Assembly: GCF_002117125.1 (NCBI RefSeq)
Contig: NZ_CP019344.1
Span: 2,632,501-2,696,500 of the forward strand
DNA: 64,000 nucleotides
Origin: Nonlabens spongiae
Lineage (GTDB): Bacteria; Bacteroidota; Bacteroidia; Flavobacteriales; Flavobacteriaceae
Direction: 5' to 3'
Position numbers and translations under genes: made by a program. A model generated the notes under the pieces. The model worked only from the letters and a program-made list of their open reading frames with translations, made no database searches and was not told the DNA's origin. Below, one piece after another: positions 7,525-14,813 of this stretch; the first letter of the stretch is position 1; every line of letters starts with the position of its first letter.

Positions 7525-7590
7525 CTACACACGTAGCCACGTGTATAGTTTGAACAATTAAAGGACATCGTTGAGGTGTCCTTTTTTTTT
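7525..7590 (+). ncRNA. candidate antisense small RNA of the element, about 65 nt
   Basis: Downstream of the promoter at 7490-7519 come a 10-bp stem (7525-7534 with 7539-7548, one C-A mismatch, loop AGCC) and then a perfect 8-bp stem AAAGGACA/TGTCCTTT (7560-7567 with 7577-7584). The second stem runs into nine consecutive T, a strong intrinsic terminator in the plus direction. No plus-strand gene exists nearby for it to terminate. The RNA would be complementary to the leader between the HTH gene and the nuclease-replication genes, the layout of antisense copy-number or immunity RNAs of plasmids and phages. Confidence 0.5.
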
Positions 7591-7616
7591 GTGAAGTGGT
7601 TAAGCAGCCCACATCC

Positions 7617-7805
7617 CTAAAGTTCAACTAGGGATTCATGTACCTCATCTACCTTGTAGAAAACGCGCCCACCTTTGCCGTAGGCTTTTAGCTTGCCCTG
7701 TTTAGTCCAGTTGTAGATAGTAGCTAACGTACAACTGAATAAATCTGCAACCTCTTTGCGTGTGTAGTAGATTTTGTTTTTGTGTGAAGTTTGGATTGTA
7801 CTCAT
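7617..7805 (-). CDS. excisionase-like helix-turn-helix protein, 62 aa
   Basis: The sequence YYTRKEVADLFSCTLATIYN followed by WTKQGKLKAYGKGGRVFY is the MerR-like HTH_17 domain: recognition helix, then a wing with a basic turn. The length is typical for excisionase-type proteins of Bacteroidota elements. It likely binds near the attachment sites or its own upstream inverted repeat (7828-7838/7888-7898), directing excision and repressing transcription. It heads the leftward transcript towards nuclease and replication genes. Confidence 0.85.
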   Translation of the reverse strand: MSTIQTSHKNKIYYTRKEVADLFSCTLATIYNWTKQGKLKAYGKGGRVFYKVDEVHESLVEL

Positions 7806-7827
7806 AACAAATTTTAGTTATGACTAT

Positions 7828-7911
7828 GATCCATTTGAGAATGTCTAATATCTTTGTAACTCCTACATTACTGGCTATCGTGAAGTTTCAAATGGATCGG
7901 TAGCCTTTTAT
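7828..7911 (+). promoter_or_regulatory. inverted repeat, plus-strand -7 box and terminator-like hairpin upstream of the HTH gene
   Basis: GATCCATTTGA (7828-7838) and TCAAATGGATC (7888-7898) are perfect 11-bp inverted copies 49 nt apart, a likely operator or long hairpin. Between them is TATCTTTG (7849-7856) on the plus strand without a well-spaced TTG. It is followed by GGCTATCG (7873-7880) pairing with CGGTAGCC (7898-7905) and TTTTATT. This could be a second short plus-strand RNA or simply a repressor-controlled region for the HTH gene. The rest of 7912-8097 is AT-rich and shows nothing else. Confidence 0.45.
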
Positions 7912-8097
7912 TATTTGATAAAATTATTACCTTTTTTAGCTAATTTGAAACTTAGAAGTTCTTAATATCTCTTGTTTTTATTAGATTAAACAATTGAAAT
8001 ACAGTATTTTATATTGTGTGGTTCAAGTATATTTGTATCATGCAAATATTTTAATCAGTTGATAATTAAGGTGTTAAATAATAAGAATTTTTTTTTA

Positions 8098-8625
8098 TTA
8101 CGAATTGTCAGTGAGATATCTTTTCAAAGTATTATCAGAGAGTTCAAGTAAAAATCTTTCTTTGAGAATGCTATGTACATCTTTGTTTGTTGCCTGTGAA
8201 TATTCAACTAATAGTTTTTTAAACTTTTTTATAAAAGTCTTTTTTTGGTCAATGTCTCTAAGATTCATTTTTAAAGGGGGTAATACATCTTCTTTGATAA
8301 GAAATTTTCTGTGTTCTCTTTTGTCCAACTGATTTAAAAACGCAATCAAGGTTTCCATTTTAGAATTTTTAAATCTTTGTTCATAGTGAAGTATAAAGAA
8401 TCCAATGTTAGAAATGGTGAGGAGTGATTGAATTGAACCAGATTCAATGTTACAATTTTTCAAAAATGCCTTAAATGAATAATTACCATTTTTTGACTTT
8501 AATAAATTTTCAATCTCAACTTTCATTGCTTTCAATTCCTTAGGTTTCAGATAGCGGAACTGATTAGGTCTTATCTTTTTTCCTATCAAACTTTTTACCG
8601 AAGTTGTCAATATTCCGTATGCCAT
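8098..8625 (-). CDS. hypothetical element cargo protein, 175 aa
   Basis: ATG at 8625 follows directly on the stop of the upstream 83-aa gene. The protein is soluble, strongly basic and lysine-rich, mostly helical by composition (KPKELKAMKVEIENLLKSKN), with no recognisable motif. Base composition is more AT-rich than in the chromosomal genes. Position next to the integrase, apart from the replication module, is the usual cargo position; defence or toxin function is possible but unsupported. Confidence 0.65.
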   Translation of the reverse strand: MAYGILTTSVKSLIGKKIRPNQFRYLKPKELKAMKVEIENLLKSKNGNYSFKAFLKNCNIESGSIQSLLTISNIGFFILHYEQRFKNSKMETLIAFLNQLDKREHRKFLIKEDVLPPLKMNLRDIDQKKTFIKKFKKLLVEYSQATNKDVHSILKERFLLELSDNTLKRYLTDNS

Positions 8626-8877
8626 TTACTCAAAGTCAATTCTAGTAACATGAGCTTCAAATTTTGAACTCCGTTGTTCTTTAATATCATAATTCAGCAT
8701 TTTACGCGGATATAGAAGATATTGGTTAAAATCTATATCGTCGCAGATTACATTTTCATCAAGTGAAAAAACTGATATTCTTTCGCTAGCGTTAGGATGT
8801 AAACCGTACAACTTACGATCAAGTTCCCTTCTTGATACGTGTTGCTTGCCGTCTTTAATTGTGATAATTGTGTGCAT
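8626..8877 (-). CDS. hypothetical element protein, 83 aa
   Basis: Short acidic-basic mixed protein with ATG at 8877, overlapping no neighbour and abutting the 175-aa gene. The 20-odd bases upstream (AAAATTCAAACT before the ATG) are nearly the same as those upstream of the 68-aa gene, suggesting a shared AT-rich translation start region. No family recognised. It may form a pair with the 175-aa protein given the tight spacing. Confidence 0.6.
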   Translation of the reverse strand: MHTIITIKDGKQHVSRRELDRKLYGLHPNASERISVFSLDENVICDDIDFNQYLLYPRKMLNYDIKEQRSSKFEAHVTRIDFE

Positions 8878-8887
8878 AGTTTGAATT

Positions 8888-9094
8888 TTAATTTTTGCTT
8901 TCTTTTTTCTCTATAGCTTTATCGAACTTAGCTAATTCGTTTTCAATCTGTTCTACTTGCTTATTAACGTCTTCGCATCTTGAGGTGCCGAAATATTCAA
9001 TTCGATTTTTTCTATCCTCTGTACTCATAAATTTTACAAAGTCTTCATCTGGGTATTTTTCATTTTCTTCCATAATGATCTTTTGATATTCCAT
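8888..9094 (-). CDS. hypothetical acidic coiled-coil protein, 68 aa
   Basis: ATG at 9094, 10 nt downstream of the integrase stop and 10 nt upstream of the 83-aa gene, so probably one transcript with the integrase. The C-terminal half (CEDVNKQVEQIENELAKFDK) is heptad-like and likely a short coiled coil. Function unknown. Confidence 0.55.
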   Translation of the reverse strand: MEYQKIIMEENEKYPDEDFVKFMSTEDRKNRIEYFGTSRCEDVNKQVEQIENELAKFDKAIEKKESKN

Positions 9095-9104
9095 AGTTTG
9101 AATT

Positions 9105-10400
9105 TTAATTAGTTCCTGTATTCTTAATTACGTTCATCTTAGCCGTTTTTTCGGCTTTGCGCTCCAATAGCCTGTAATGATCTGCTATTTGCTGCACATA
9201 GTCAATGCTAGGCTTTCCGATATATTTCAATAGCATTTTTTCCGTGCTGTGTCCTGTGATCTGAAGTATTAAAGGTGTCGGCATGGTTCCGTAGTAGTTG
9301 CTGGCATAAGAGCGTCTACATACATGGCTAGAGATAAGATCATGCTTTGGGAATGTACCTAACTCCCTCTTTTTTCCCTTGCCGGTACTTTTACGGCCAT
9401 GCGTTGGAGTGTCTATTTCAGCAAGTTCAGCTATCTCTTTCAGGTACTTATTGAATTTTGAAAGCGATATTTTATGAGGGAAACCACTCTCAATAACTTC
9501 CCTGGCTTCTTTTGGTAGCGGAATAATAATTGCTTTGCCAGTCTTTTGCTGGGTCAATTCAATTACTTCAACTCCGTTTCTAACAGTGTAATTTTCGGCT
9601 GTAAGGCTCAATAAGTCAGATCCGCGCTGACCTATATGACATCCCAGTACTAGCCATTTTCTAGCATTGATGAGGTAATTTTTATCTATTCGGGTTTTCT
9701 GTATCTGGCTCAGTTCCTCAAAGTTGAGATAAAGCGGTTTTTCATTTGTGATTGTAGGAGCTACAAATGCAAATTGAGTGTTATCAACTTCAATGTTGTT
9801 ACCTAGTGCATCCTTGCAAACTGTTTTAGTATCTCTTATGATCTTGAGCGCATAATTTTTAGAATACCCTTGATCTGTTAGCATCCAGTCTGCGAACCGT
9901 TCCAGAAACAACTTGTTAACATCTTTGATTCTGTAATTTTTGTCGCCTTGGTAACGCTTAACCATATTTAAGAGGTTGCGATATGACTTTAAACGACCTT
10001 CGGACAAGCCATAACCACCACGATCATTTTTTCTTAGATGTGAGGTATCGATAATGCGCTGCACATAATCAGTCAGATAATCGCTTATCTCTTCATTTTT
10101 GGAAACTTCCCCTTTGAATGATGCAATTCTATTTTCTAGCCACTTACTGTCAATCAAATTGGCTGGGGTTACTTCCAGATTATCAATAACCTCATCTCTA
10201 AGTTTTGTCAATTTCTTTCTTAATGACTTAGCATCTGCATCTCTAATTCTGTCTTTAACAAATCCACGCTCCCAAAAATCAGGATCGATACTATAACCTG
10301 TACTTTTTAGGCATTCGTATTTATCGCCATCTTTTATGCGTAAATAAATATTGTGTTTAGAGCCTGATCCGCTCTTTGTGCGATAGGTAACTGTAGCCAT
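9105..10400 (-). CDS. int: tyrosine recombinase (phage-type integrase), 431 aa
   Basis: Catalyses site-specific insertion at the tRNA-Gln 3' end. The N-terminal arm-binding region (about 1-100) has the lysine/arginine-rich beta pattern of Bacteroidota integrases. A SAM-like core-binding domain follows (about 105-215), then the catalytic domain (about 220-410). The catalytic set is visible: R259 in GCHIGQRGSDLL, K286, H359 and R362 in SHVCRRS, H384 in ITGHS and nucleophile Y393 in LLKYIG. Length is normal and the gene looks intact. It lies 189 bp inside attR, reading leftwards, with a -7 element at 10427-10420. Confidence 0.95.
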   Translation of the reverse strand: MATVTYRTKSGSGSKHNIYLRIKDGDKYECLKSTGYSIDPDFWERGFVKDRIRDADAKSLRKKLTKLRDEVIDNLEVTPANLIDSKWLENRIASFKGEVSKNEEISDYLTDYVQRIIDTSHLRKNDRGGYGLSEGRLKSYRNLLNMVKRYQGDKNYRIKDVNKLFLERFADWMLTDQGYSKNYALKIIRDTKTVCKDALGNNIEVDNTQFAFVAPTITNEKPLYLNFEELSQIQKTRIDKNYLINARKWLVLGCHIGQRGSDLLSLTAENYTVRNGVEVIELTQQKTGKAIIIPLPKEAREVIESGFPHKISLSKFNKYLKEIAELAEIDTPTHGRKSTGKGKKRELGTFPKHDLISSHVCRRSYASNYYGTMPTPLILQITGHSTEKMLLKYIGKPSIDYVQQIADHYRLLERKAEKTAKMNVIKNTGTN

Positions 10401-10419
10401 TTTGAAAGTTTGAACGATA

Positions 10420-10461
10420 CAAAAATACGAAAGGGGGATATATTTCCCCCTATTTTCCCCC
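10420..10461 (-). promoter_or_regulatory. integrase promoter with G/C-tract inverted and direct repeats
   Basis: On the minus strand TATTTTTG (10427-10420) is a TAnnTTTG -7 box 20 nt before the integrase ATG. Next to it GGGGGA (10433-10438) faces TTTCCCCC (10443-10450), which is repeated as TTTTCCCCC (10453-10461). These tracts could bind integrase or repressor. No good -33 TTG is visible. Confidence 0.45.
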
Positions 10462-10588
10462 TAATTTCTGACCTTATTATATTTTATTATACTTTATGAT
10501 ATTGTCTATTTACAAGTAATAGACTGAAAACAAGGTACTTTAGCAGGTAAATATTTAGTTTTATGAGAGTTACGTTTTTATAGGTCAT

Positions 10589-10605
10589 AGTCCTAGTGGG
10601 ACTAC
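10589..10605 (+). repeat. attR core (17 bp)
   Basis: Second copy of AGTCCTAGTGGGACTAC, separated from the tRNA gene by the element. The preceding base and the following sequence differ from those at attL, which sets the repeat length at 17 bp. Confidence 0.88.
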
Positions 10606-10610
10606 TTCTA

Positions 10611-10643
10611 AATCCCGATTCAGTTTTGAGTCGGGATTTTTTT
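10611..10643 (+). terminator. original downstream terminator of tRNA-Gln, displaced by the element
   Basis: AATCCCGA (10611-10618) pairs with TCGGGATT (10631-10638), followed by a T run. It lies 5 nt after attR and shares the loop word AGTTTTGAG with the terminator at attL. Confidence 0.7.
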
Positions 10644-10717
10644 ATGCAGATTATTTAAACCATTGCCGCGACACCGTGGTAGTGTTCCAGCTCAAAATCA
10701 ATCGATGTAGTTCTTAC

Positions 10718-10735
10718 TTTCCCCTCATATTTCCC
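10718..10735 (+). repeat. C-rich repeat outside attR, similar to the element end
   Basis: TTTCCCCTCATATTTCCC matches the repeat at 1275-1293 in 16 of 18 positions although it lies on the host side of attR. It may be a scar of an earlier related element. The remaining 10644-10760 shows no gene; it must carry the scoA promoter, but no clear TAnnTTTG was found. Confidence 0.35.
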
Positions 10736-10760
10736 TTATTTTTATACCAAATTATAATCT

Positions 10761-11462
10761 ATGATCAATAGAACCGTAAAAAATGCCGTGGAGGCTTTAC
10801 AAGGTGTAAAAAGCGGTATGACCTTGATGGTGGGCGGTTTTGGCCTATCTGGTATCCCTGAGAACAGTATCAGCGAGTTGGTGAAACTAGGAGTTGAGAA
10901 TTTAACTTGTATTTCAAACAATGCTGGTATAGATGATTTTGGGCTCGGGCTACTGCTTCAGGGCAAACAAATCAAAAAGATGATTTCTTCCTATGTAGGA
11001 GAAAACGATGAGTTTGAAAGACAGATGTTAAGCGGCGAACTAGAAGTGGAGTTGATTCCTCAGGGAACACTCGCTGAACGATGTCGTGCCGCGCAAGCAG
11101 GTATCCCGGCGTTTTACACTCCTGCAGGTTACGGAACTGAAGTCGCTGAGGGAAAGGAATCCAGAGACTTTGATGGTAAACCACATATTTTGGAGCACGC
11201 CTTCAAAGCCGATTTTGCCTTTGTAAAAGCTTGGAAAGGCGATGAGGCTGGTAACTTGATTTTCAAGGGAACGGCGCGTAATTTCAATCCGGTGATGTGT
11301 GGTGCGGCTACGATCACGGTCGCTGAGGTGGAGGAACTGGTGCCGGCAGGAGATCTGGACCCCAATCAAATCCATATTCCAGGCATATTTGTAAAGCGTA
11401 TTTTCAAAGGAGAGCGCTATGAGAAAAGAATTGAACAAAGAACCGTTAGAACCAGAGACTGA
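10761..11462 (+). CDS. scoA: 3-oxoacid CoA-transferase subunit A
   Basis: 233 aa, the normal length for the alpha subunit. Together with the B subunit it transfers CoA from succinyl-CoA to acetoacetate or related 3-oxoacids, linking ketone-body or branched-chain catabolism to acetyl-CoA. The glycine-rich CoA-transferase motif [11 protein letters not shown] lies at residues 25-35, and [20 protein letters not shown] is typical of this subunit. Its stop shares one base with the scoB start (TGATG), so the subunits are translationally coupled. Confidence 0.93.
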   Translation: MINRTVKNAVEALQGVKSGMTLMVGGFGLSGIPENSISELVKLGVENLTCISNNAGIDDFGLGLLLQGKQIKKMISSYVGENDEFERQMLSGELEVELIPQGTLAERCRAAQAGIPAFYTPAGYGTEVAEGKESRDFDGKPHILEHAFKADFAFVKAWKGDEAGNLIFKGTARNFNPVMCGAATITVAEVEELVPAGDLDPNQIHIPGIFVKRIFKGERYEKRIEQRTVRTRD

Positions 11463-12115
11463 TGTTAGATAAGATAGGAATTGCAAAACGCATAGCAAGA
11501 GAGGTAAAAGATGGCTATTATGTGAATCTGGGAATAGGAATTCCCACGCTGGTGGCAAATTACGTACCCGATAAACTTGAGGTTGAATTTCAGTCTGAAA
11601 ACGGTGTTTTAGGCATGGGACCATTTCCTTTTGAAGGAGATGAAGATCCAGATGTAATCAATGCCGGTAAACAAACCATTACTACACTTCCAGGAGCGAG
11701 TTTCTTTGATAGCGCGATGAGCTTTGGAATGATCAGGGGCCAGCATGTAGACTTGACCATTCTTGGAGCCATGGAAGTTGCAGAAAATGGTGATATAGCT
11801 AACTGGAAGATTCCTGGTAAAATGGTAAAGGGAATGGGAGGAGCCATGGATCTTGTGGCCAGTGCAGGGAACATCATCGTCGCGATGATGCATACCAATA
11901 GAGCAGGAGCCTCAAAACTACTTAAAAGATGCAGCCTACCGCTTACAGGTGTGAACTGTATCAATAAAGTGGTCACTAATCTAGCAGTTCTAGAAGTGAC
12001 TGATAAGGGCTTCAAGTTGCTAGAACGCGCACCGGGAGTGAGTGTGGAACAAATAAAAGAAGCTACAGAGGGAAATCTAACTATTGAAGGCGATATTCCT
12101 GAAATGGTAATTTAA
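11462..12115 (+). CDS. scoB: 3-oxoacid CoA-transferase subunit B
   Basis: 217 aa. The catalytic glutamate that forms the CoA thioester is E46 in the SENGVLGMGP motif. GIGIPTLVANYVP near residues 24-36 and the GGAMDLVASA region complete the family signature. It is the partner of scoA, coupled by a one-base overlap. The following gene begins 22 nt downstream on the same strand and may be co-transcribed. Confidence 0.93.
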   Translation: MLDKIGIAKRIAREVKDGYYVNLGIGIPTLVANYVPDKLEVEFQSENGVLGMGPFPFEGDEDPDVINAGKQTITTLPGASFFDSAMSFGMIRGQHVDLTILGAMEVAENGDIANWKIPGKMVKGMGGAMDLVASAGNIIVAMMHTNRAGASKLLKRCSLPLTGVNCINKVVTNLAVLEVTDKGFKLLERAPGVSVEQIKEATEGNLTIEGDIPEMVI

Positions 12116-12137
12116 TCTCTAAACGCCCCATTTAGAT

Positions 12138-13142
12138 ATGACAACAAAAAAGGTAATTTTTAAAATAATGCTGCTCTTTCTGCTGGTAGGATGTAAATCT
12201 GCCCAGCAGAAACAGGAAGATCGTATGGCCGAGAAATTGCGGCAAATGGCCACGATCAGTATTCCCACATCCAGCTCCATCCAGCTGGCTGATGATGTCG
12301 CTTATCTGGCCAGTGATGAACTTATGGGGCGCGACACAGGTTCTGAAGGCATCGAGAAAGCAGCTACTTATATAGAAGATCGATTCAAACGTCTGGACAT
12401 CAAGCCTTTTTACGATACCTATCGTGATAATTTTGAGATAAAGGAGAAGCCGGCCTTTAACGTTGTTGCCATGATGCCGGGTTCAGATGGTAAGCTCAGC
12501 AAAGAAATTGTCGTAATAGGAGCGCACTACGATCACATAGGTCATATCGCCGCTGTGGAAGGAGATAGTATTGCCAATGGTGCAAATGATAATGCCAGCG
12601 GCACCGCAAATGTTTTGGCCATCGCTCAGATCTTAAAAAAATTGGATTTCAACCGACGTACTGTGGTTTTTGCCCTCTTTTCTGCCGAAGAAAAGGGCCT
12701 TCTAGGTTCGAAACATCTCGCAAAACGTATGAAAGCCGAAGGTCATAATGTGGTAGCAATGCTCAACTTTGAAATGACTGGTGTGCCCATGAAAGACAGT
12801 CCTAACATCACTTATTTGACGGGTTATGATATGTCTAATATGGGAGAAATTTTTAATGCGGCAAATACAAAACGTGTCGCGACCGGTAAACTTGCCAAAG
12901 CCGAAGAATTCAACCTTTTCAAGAGATCAGATAATTATCCGTTTTACGCAGAATTCAATATTCCCGCGCAAACCTTCTGCACTTTTGATTTTACCAACTT
13001 TGCCCACTATCACAAGGTAGGGGATGAGCCCAGCGAGATCGACGGGCGCCACATGGCCGATGTCGTGGACGCACTCATGCCTGGTGTACTCAACGTATTG
13101 AATAAAAACGAACTCAAACTTACTACTAAGACTAATGGCTAA
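12138..13142 (+). CDS. M28-family zinc peptidase, lipoprotein
   Basis: 334 aa with a lipobox LLVGC (Cys-19), so it is likely anchored in a membrane facing the periplasm or outside. Residues for two zinc ions follow the M28 order: H130 and D132 in GAHYDHIGH, D151 in GANDNASG, the Glu pair at 184-185 in SAEEKGLLG, an acidic residue in NFEMTG, and a late His in FAHYHKVGD (about 303). Proteins of this type are usually aminopeptidases; the substrate is unknown. The 3' end overlaps the next gene by 8 nt. Confidence 0.88.
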   Translation: MTTKKVIFKIMLLFLLVGCKSAQQKQEDRMAEKLRQMATISIPTSSSIQLADDVAYLASDELMGRDTGSEGIEKAATYIEDRFKRLDIKPFYDTYRDNFEIKEKPAFNVVAMMPGSDGKLSKEIVVIGAHYDHIGHIAAVEGDSIANGANDNASGTANVLAIAQILKKLDFNRRTVVFALFSAEEKGLLGSKHLAKRMKAEGHNVVAMLNFEMTGVPMKDSPNITYLTGYDMSNMGEIFNAANTKRVATGKLAKAEEFNLFKRSDNYPFYAEFNIPAQTFCTFDFTNFAHYHKVGDEPSEIDGRHMADVVDALMPGVLNVLNKNELKLTTKTNG

Positions 13143-13818
13143 ACGCATTGTAATCACTGGTACCAGTCGAGGTATAGGCTTTGAATTGGCGCAACTTTTT
13201 GCAAACGAGGGTCATGAGGTAATGGCGCTTTCGCGAAAGCGAGAACCTATAAAATCTCTAAACAACGATAAGATTACGGCTCTAGAATTAGACCTGTCTG
13301 ATGAAGATAGTATCGCGGAAATTTCAAAGCAGCTTCAAGAAAAATGGGATCGTGTGGATATCTTGATTCATAACGCCGGGATGTTAGTCAATAAACCTTT
13401 TGAGGAGTTGACGTCGTCTGATTTCAGGAAATGTTATGAGGTAAATGTTTTTGGAGTGGCGAGCTTAACGCAACAATTGTTGCCGCTCATGGATTCCAGC
13501 TCTCACGTGATGGCGATCAGTTCCATGGGAGGAATTCAGGGAAGTGCAAAATTTCCGGGACTAGCAGCGTATTCCAGCGCAAAAGGGGCTGTCATTACCC
13601 TTTTCGAACTCTTGGCAGAAGAATACAAAGAAAATGGCCCATCATTCAATACACTCGCTTTAGGAGCCGTTCAAACCGAAATGCTAGAGGAAGCCTTTCC
13701 TGGTTACAAGGCACCACTTTCAGCACTTGAAATGGCAGAATACATTAAGGATTTTGCAATGACCGGCAACAAATTTTACAACGGTAAAGTTTTGGAAGTT
13801 AGTTCCAGTACGCCTTAA
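13135..13818 (+). CDS. short-chain dehydrogenase/reductase (SDR)
   Basis: 227 aa. Cofactor motif TGTSRGIG at 8-15, NAG at 80-82, and the catalytic set S129/S130, Y146 and K150 in YSSAKGA. The substrate cannot be told from sequence. Codons 31-36 are encoded by a perfect copy of the 16-bp palindrome (13226-13241), giving ALSRKR exactly where the second beta strand and the NADP-discriminating basic residues normally lie, so the repeat has become part of the cofactor-binding loop. Confidence 0.9.
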   Translation: MAKRIVITGTSRGIGFELAQLFANEGHEVMALSRKREPIKSLNNDKITALELDLSDEDSIAEISKQLQEKWDRVDILIHNAGMLVNKPFEELTSSDFRKCYEVNVFGVASLTQQLLPLMDSSSHVMAISSMGGIQGSAKFPGLAAYSSAKGAVITLFELLAEEYKENGPSFNTLALGAVQTEMLEEAFPGYKAPLSALEMAEYIKDFAMTGNKFYNGKVLEVSSSTP

Positions 13819-13842
13819 TATTATATCAATAAGTGAGCTGTT

Positions 13843-13908
13843 ACACTGAGCTCGGTCCCTGAGCATTTCGGCTACGCTCAATGACCACGTAGCCGAAGGG
13901 TGTCGAAT
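13843..13908. repeat. stem-loop dispersed repeat (GAGC..GTCGAAG family) between convergent genes
   Basis: TTCGGCTACG (around 13868) pairs with CGTAGCCGAA across CTCAATGACCA. Several half-copies precede it (CTGAGCTCGG, CTGAGCATTTCGG). It lies between the convergent SDR and rpe genes and may act as a transcription stop. Confidence 0.65.
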
Positions 13909-13928
13909 TGTTGTCTCAATGATTTAAA

Positions 13929-14585
13929 TTATTCAGTAATCTCCTTCAGATTCTGAATGGTAGCAATCTGATCCTCTGATTTGAAAACAAAGCTTCCCGC
14001 AACGAGAACATCTGCTCCGGCTTCTTTAAGTTGAACAGCATTTTTGTCGGTTACTCCACCGTCAATCTCGATAAGGGTTGAAGCACCTTTGTTTTCGATT
14101 AAAGCTTTTAACTCTCTGACTTTATCGTAAGTGTTTTCGATAAAGCTTTGCCCACCGAAACCTGGATTCACACTCATCACACAAACGAGATCTATATCTT
14201 GAATGGTATCTTTCAAAAGATCCAAACTTGTATGCGGATTCAAAGCCACACCGGCTTTCATGCCGTGTGATTTGATGTTTTGAAGGGTGCGGTGTAAATG
14301 TGTGCATGCTTCGTAATGGACGGTAAGAATGTCGCAGCCCAGATCAGCAAAAGTTTTCACGTAACGATCAGGATCCACAATCATTAAGTGGGTGTCTATC
14401 GTTTTATTTGCGTGCTTGGCGATATCTCTCAATACGGGCATTCCAAAAGATATATTTGGAACAAAAACGCCATCCATGATGTCGATATGGAACCAGTCAG
14501 CCGCCGAATTGTTGACCATTTCAACGTCACGTTGAAGATTGGCAAAATCTGCTGCTAAAATAGATGGGGCAATAAGAGTGGACAT
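13929..14585 (-). CDS. rpe: ribulose-phosphate 3-epimerase
   Basis: 218 aa, normal length. Interconverts ribulose-5-phosphate and xylulose-5-phosphate in the pentose phosphate pathway. Family motifs: APSILAADFANL at the start, FHIDIMDGVFVPN (metal ligands H33 and D35), H66 in DTHLMI, NPGFGGQSFIE, and IEIDGGV with the second catalytic Asp. ATG at 14585. The gene is single, followed by a stem-loop repeat that may serve as terminator. Confidence 0.96.
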   Translation of the reverse strand: MSTLIAPSILAADFANLQRDVEMVNNSAADWFHIDIMDGVFVPNISFGMPVLRDIAKHANKTIDTHLMIVDPDRYVKTFADLGCDILTVHYEACTHLHRTLQNIKSHGMKAGVALNPHTSLDLLKDTIQDIDLVCVMSVNPGFGGQSFIENTYDKVRELKALIENKGASTLIEIDGGVTDKNAVQLKEAGADVLVAGSFVFKSEDQIATIQNLKEITE

Positions 14586-14654
14586 GAGCGATCAATTTGC
14601 TGCGAAAATAAGAAGTTTATAGACTTTATAGATCGAACGAAGAGATCGTTTCCT

Positions 14655-14775
14655 CCTTGAGGCGATGCGCTGAGCGAAGTCGAGGTGGGAATGTTCGCGG
14701 TCGCTGAGCGGAGTCGAAGCGTGGTCGCTGAGCATCTCGACTCCGCTCAATGACGACGGAGTCGAAGCGCCGGAC
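14655..14775. repeat. cluster of dispersed stem-loop repeats
   Basis: Several copies follow one another: CTGAGCGAAGTCGAGG, TCGCTGAGCGGAGTCGAAGC, then GAGCATCTCGACTCCGC facing GGAGTCGAAGCGC. The only frame across it is made of repeat sequence and is rejected as a gene. The rest of 14586-14813 shows nothing else. Confidence 0.7.
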
Positions 14776-14813
14776 AAAGTATGTATGATATTAAATGCAT
14801 TAATCCCAAACCA

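Larger units (their letters stand above)
1200..10605. mobile_element. 9.4-kb tRNA-Gln integrative element (satellite-like or reduced prophage)
   Basis: Bounded by a 17-bp direct repeat, AGTCCTAGTGGGACTAC, at 1200-1216 (tRNA 3' end) and 10589-10605. A tyrosine recombinase gene lies just inside the right boundary. All likely genes are on the minus strand: recombinase, three small ORFs, excisionase-like HTH, nuclease, possible replication protein, a repeat-rich non-coding tract, phage-structural-like proteins including a tape-measure-like one, and a 203-aa unknown. The palindrome that occurs about once per 3.2 kb elsewhere has no perfect copy here, consistent with foreign origin. No capsid, portal, terminase or conjugation gene is recognisable, so autonomous transfer is doubtful. 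Confidence 0.88.

Noticed and set aside
7503..7568. N-terminal extension of the small ORF before the nuclease
   Set aside because: Lies opposite the hairpins and promoter of the candidate small RNA; the shorter frame from 7502 is more plausible, if any.
14592..14777. 61-aa frame between rpe and the DUF2237 pseudogene
   Set aside because: Entirely composed of stacked dispersed repeats.
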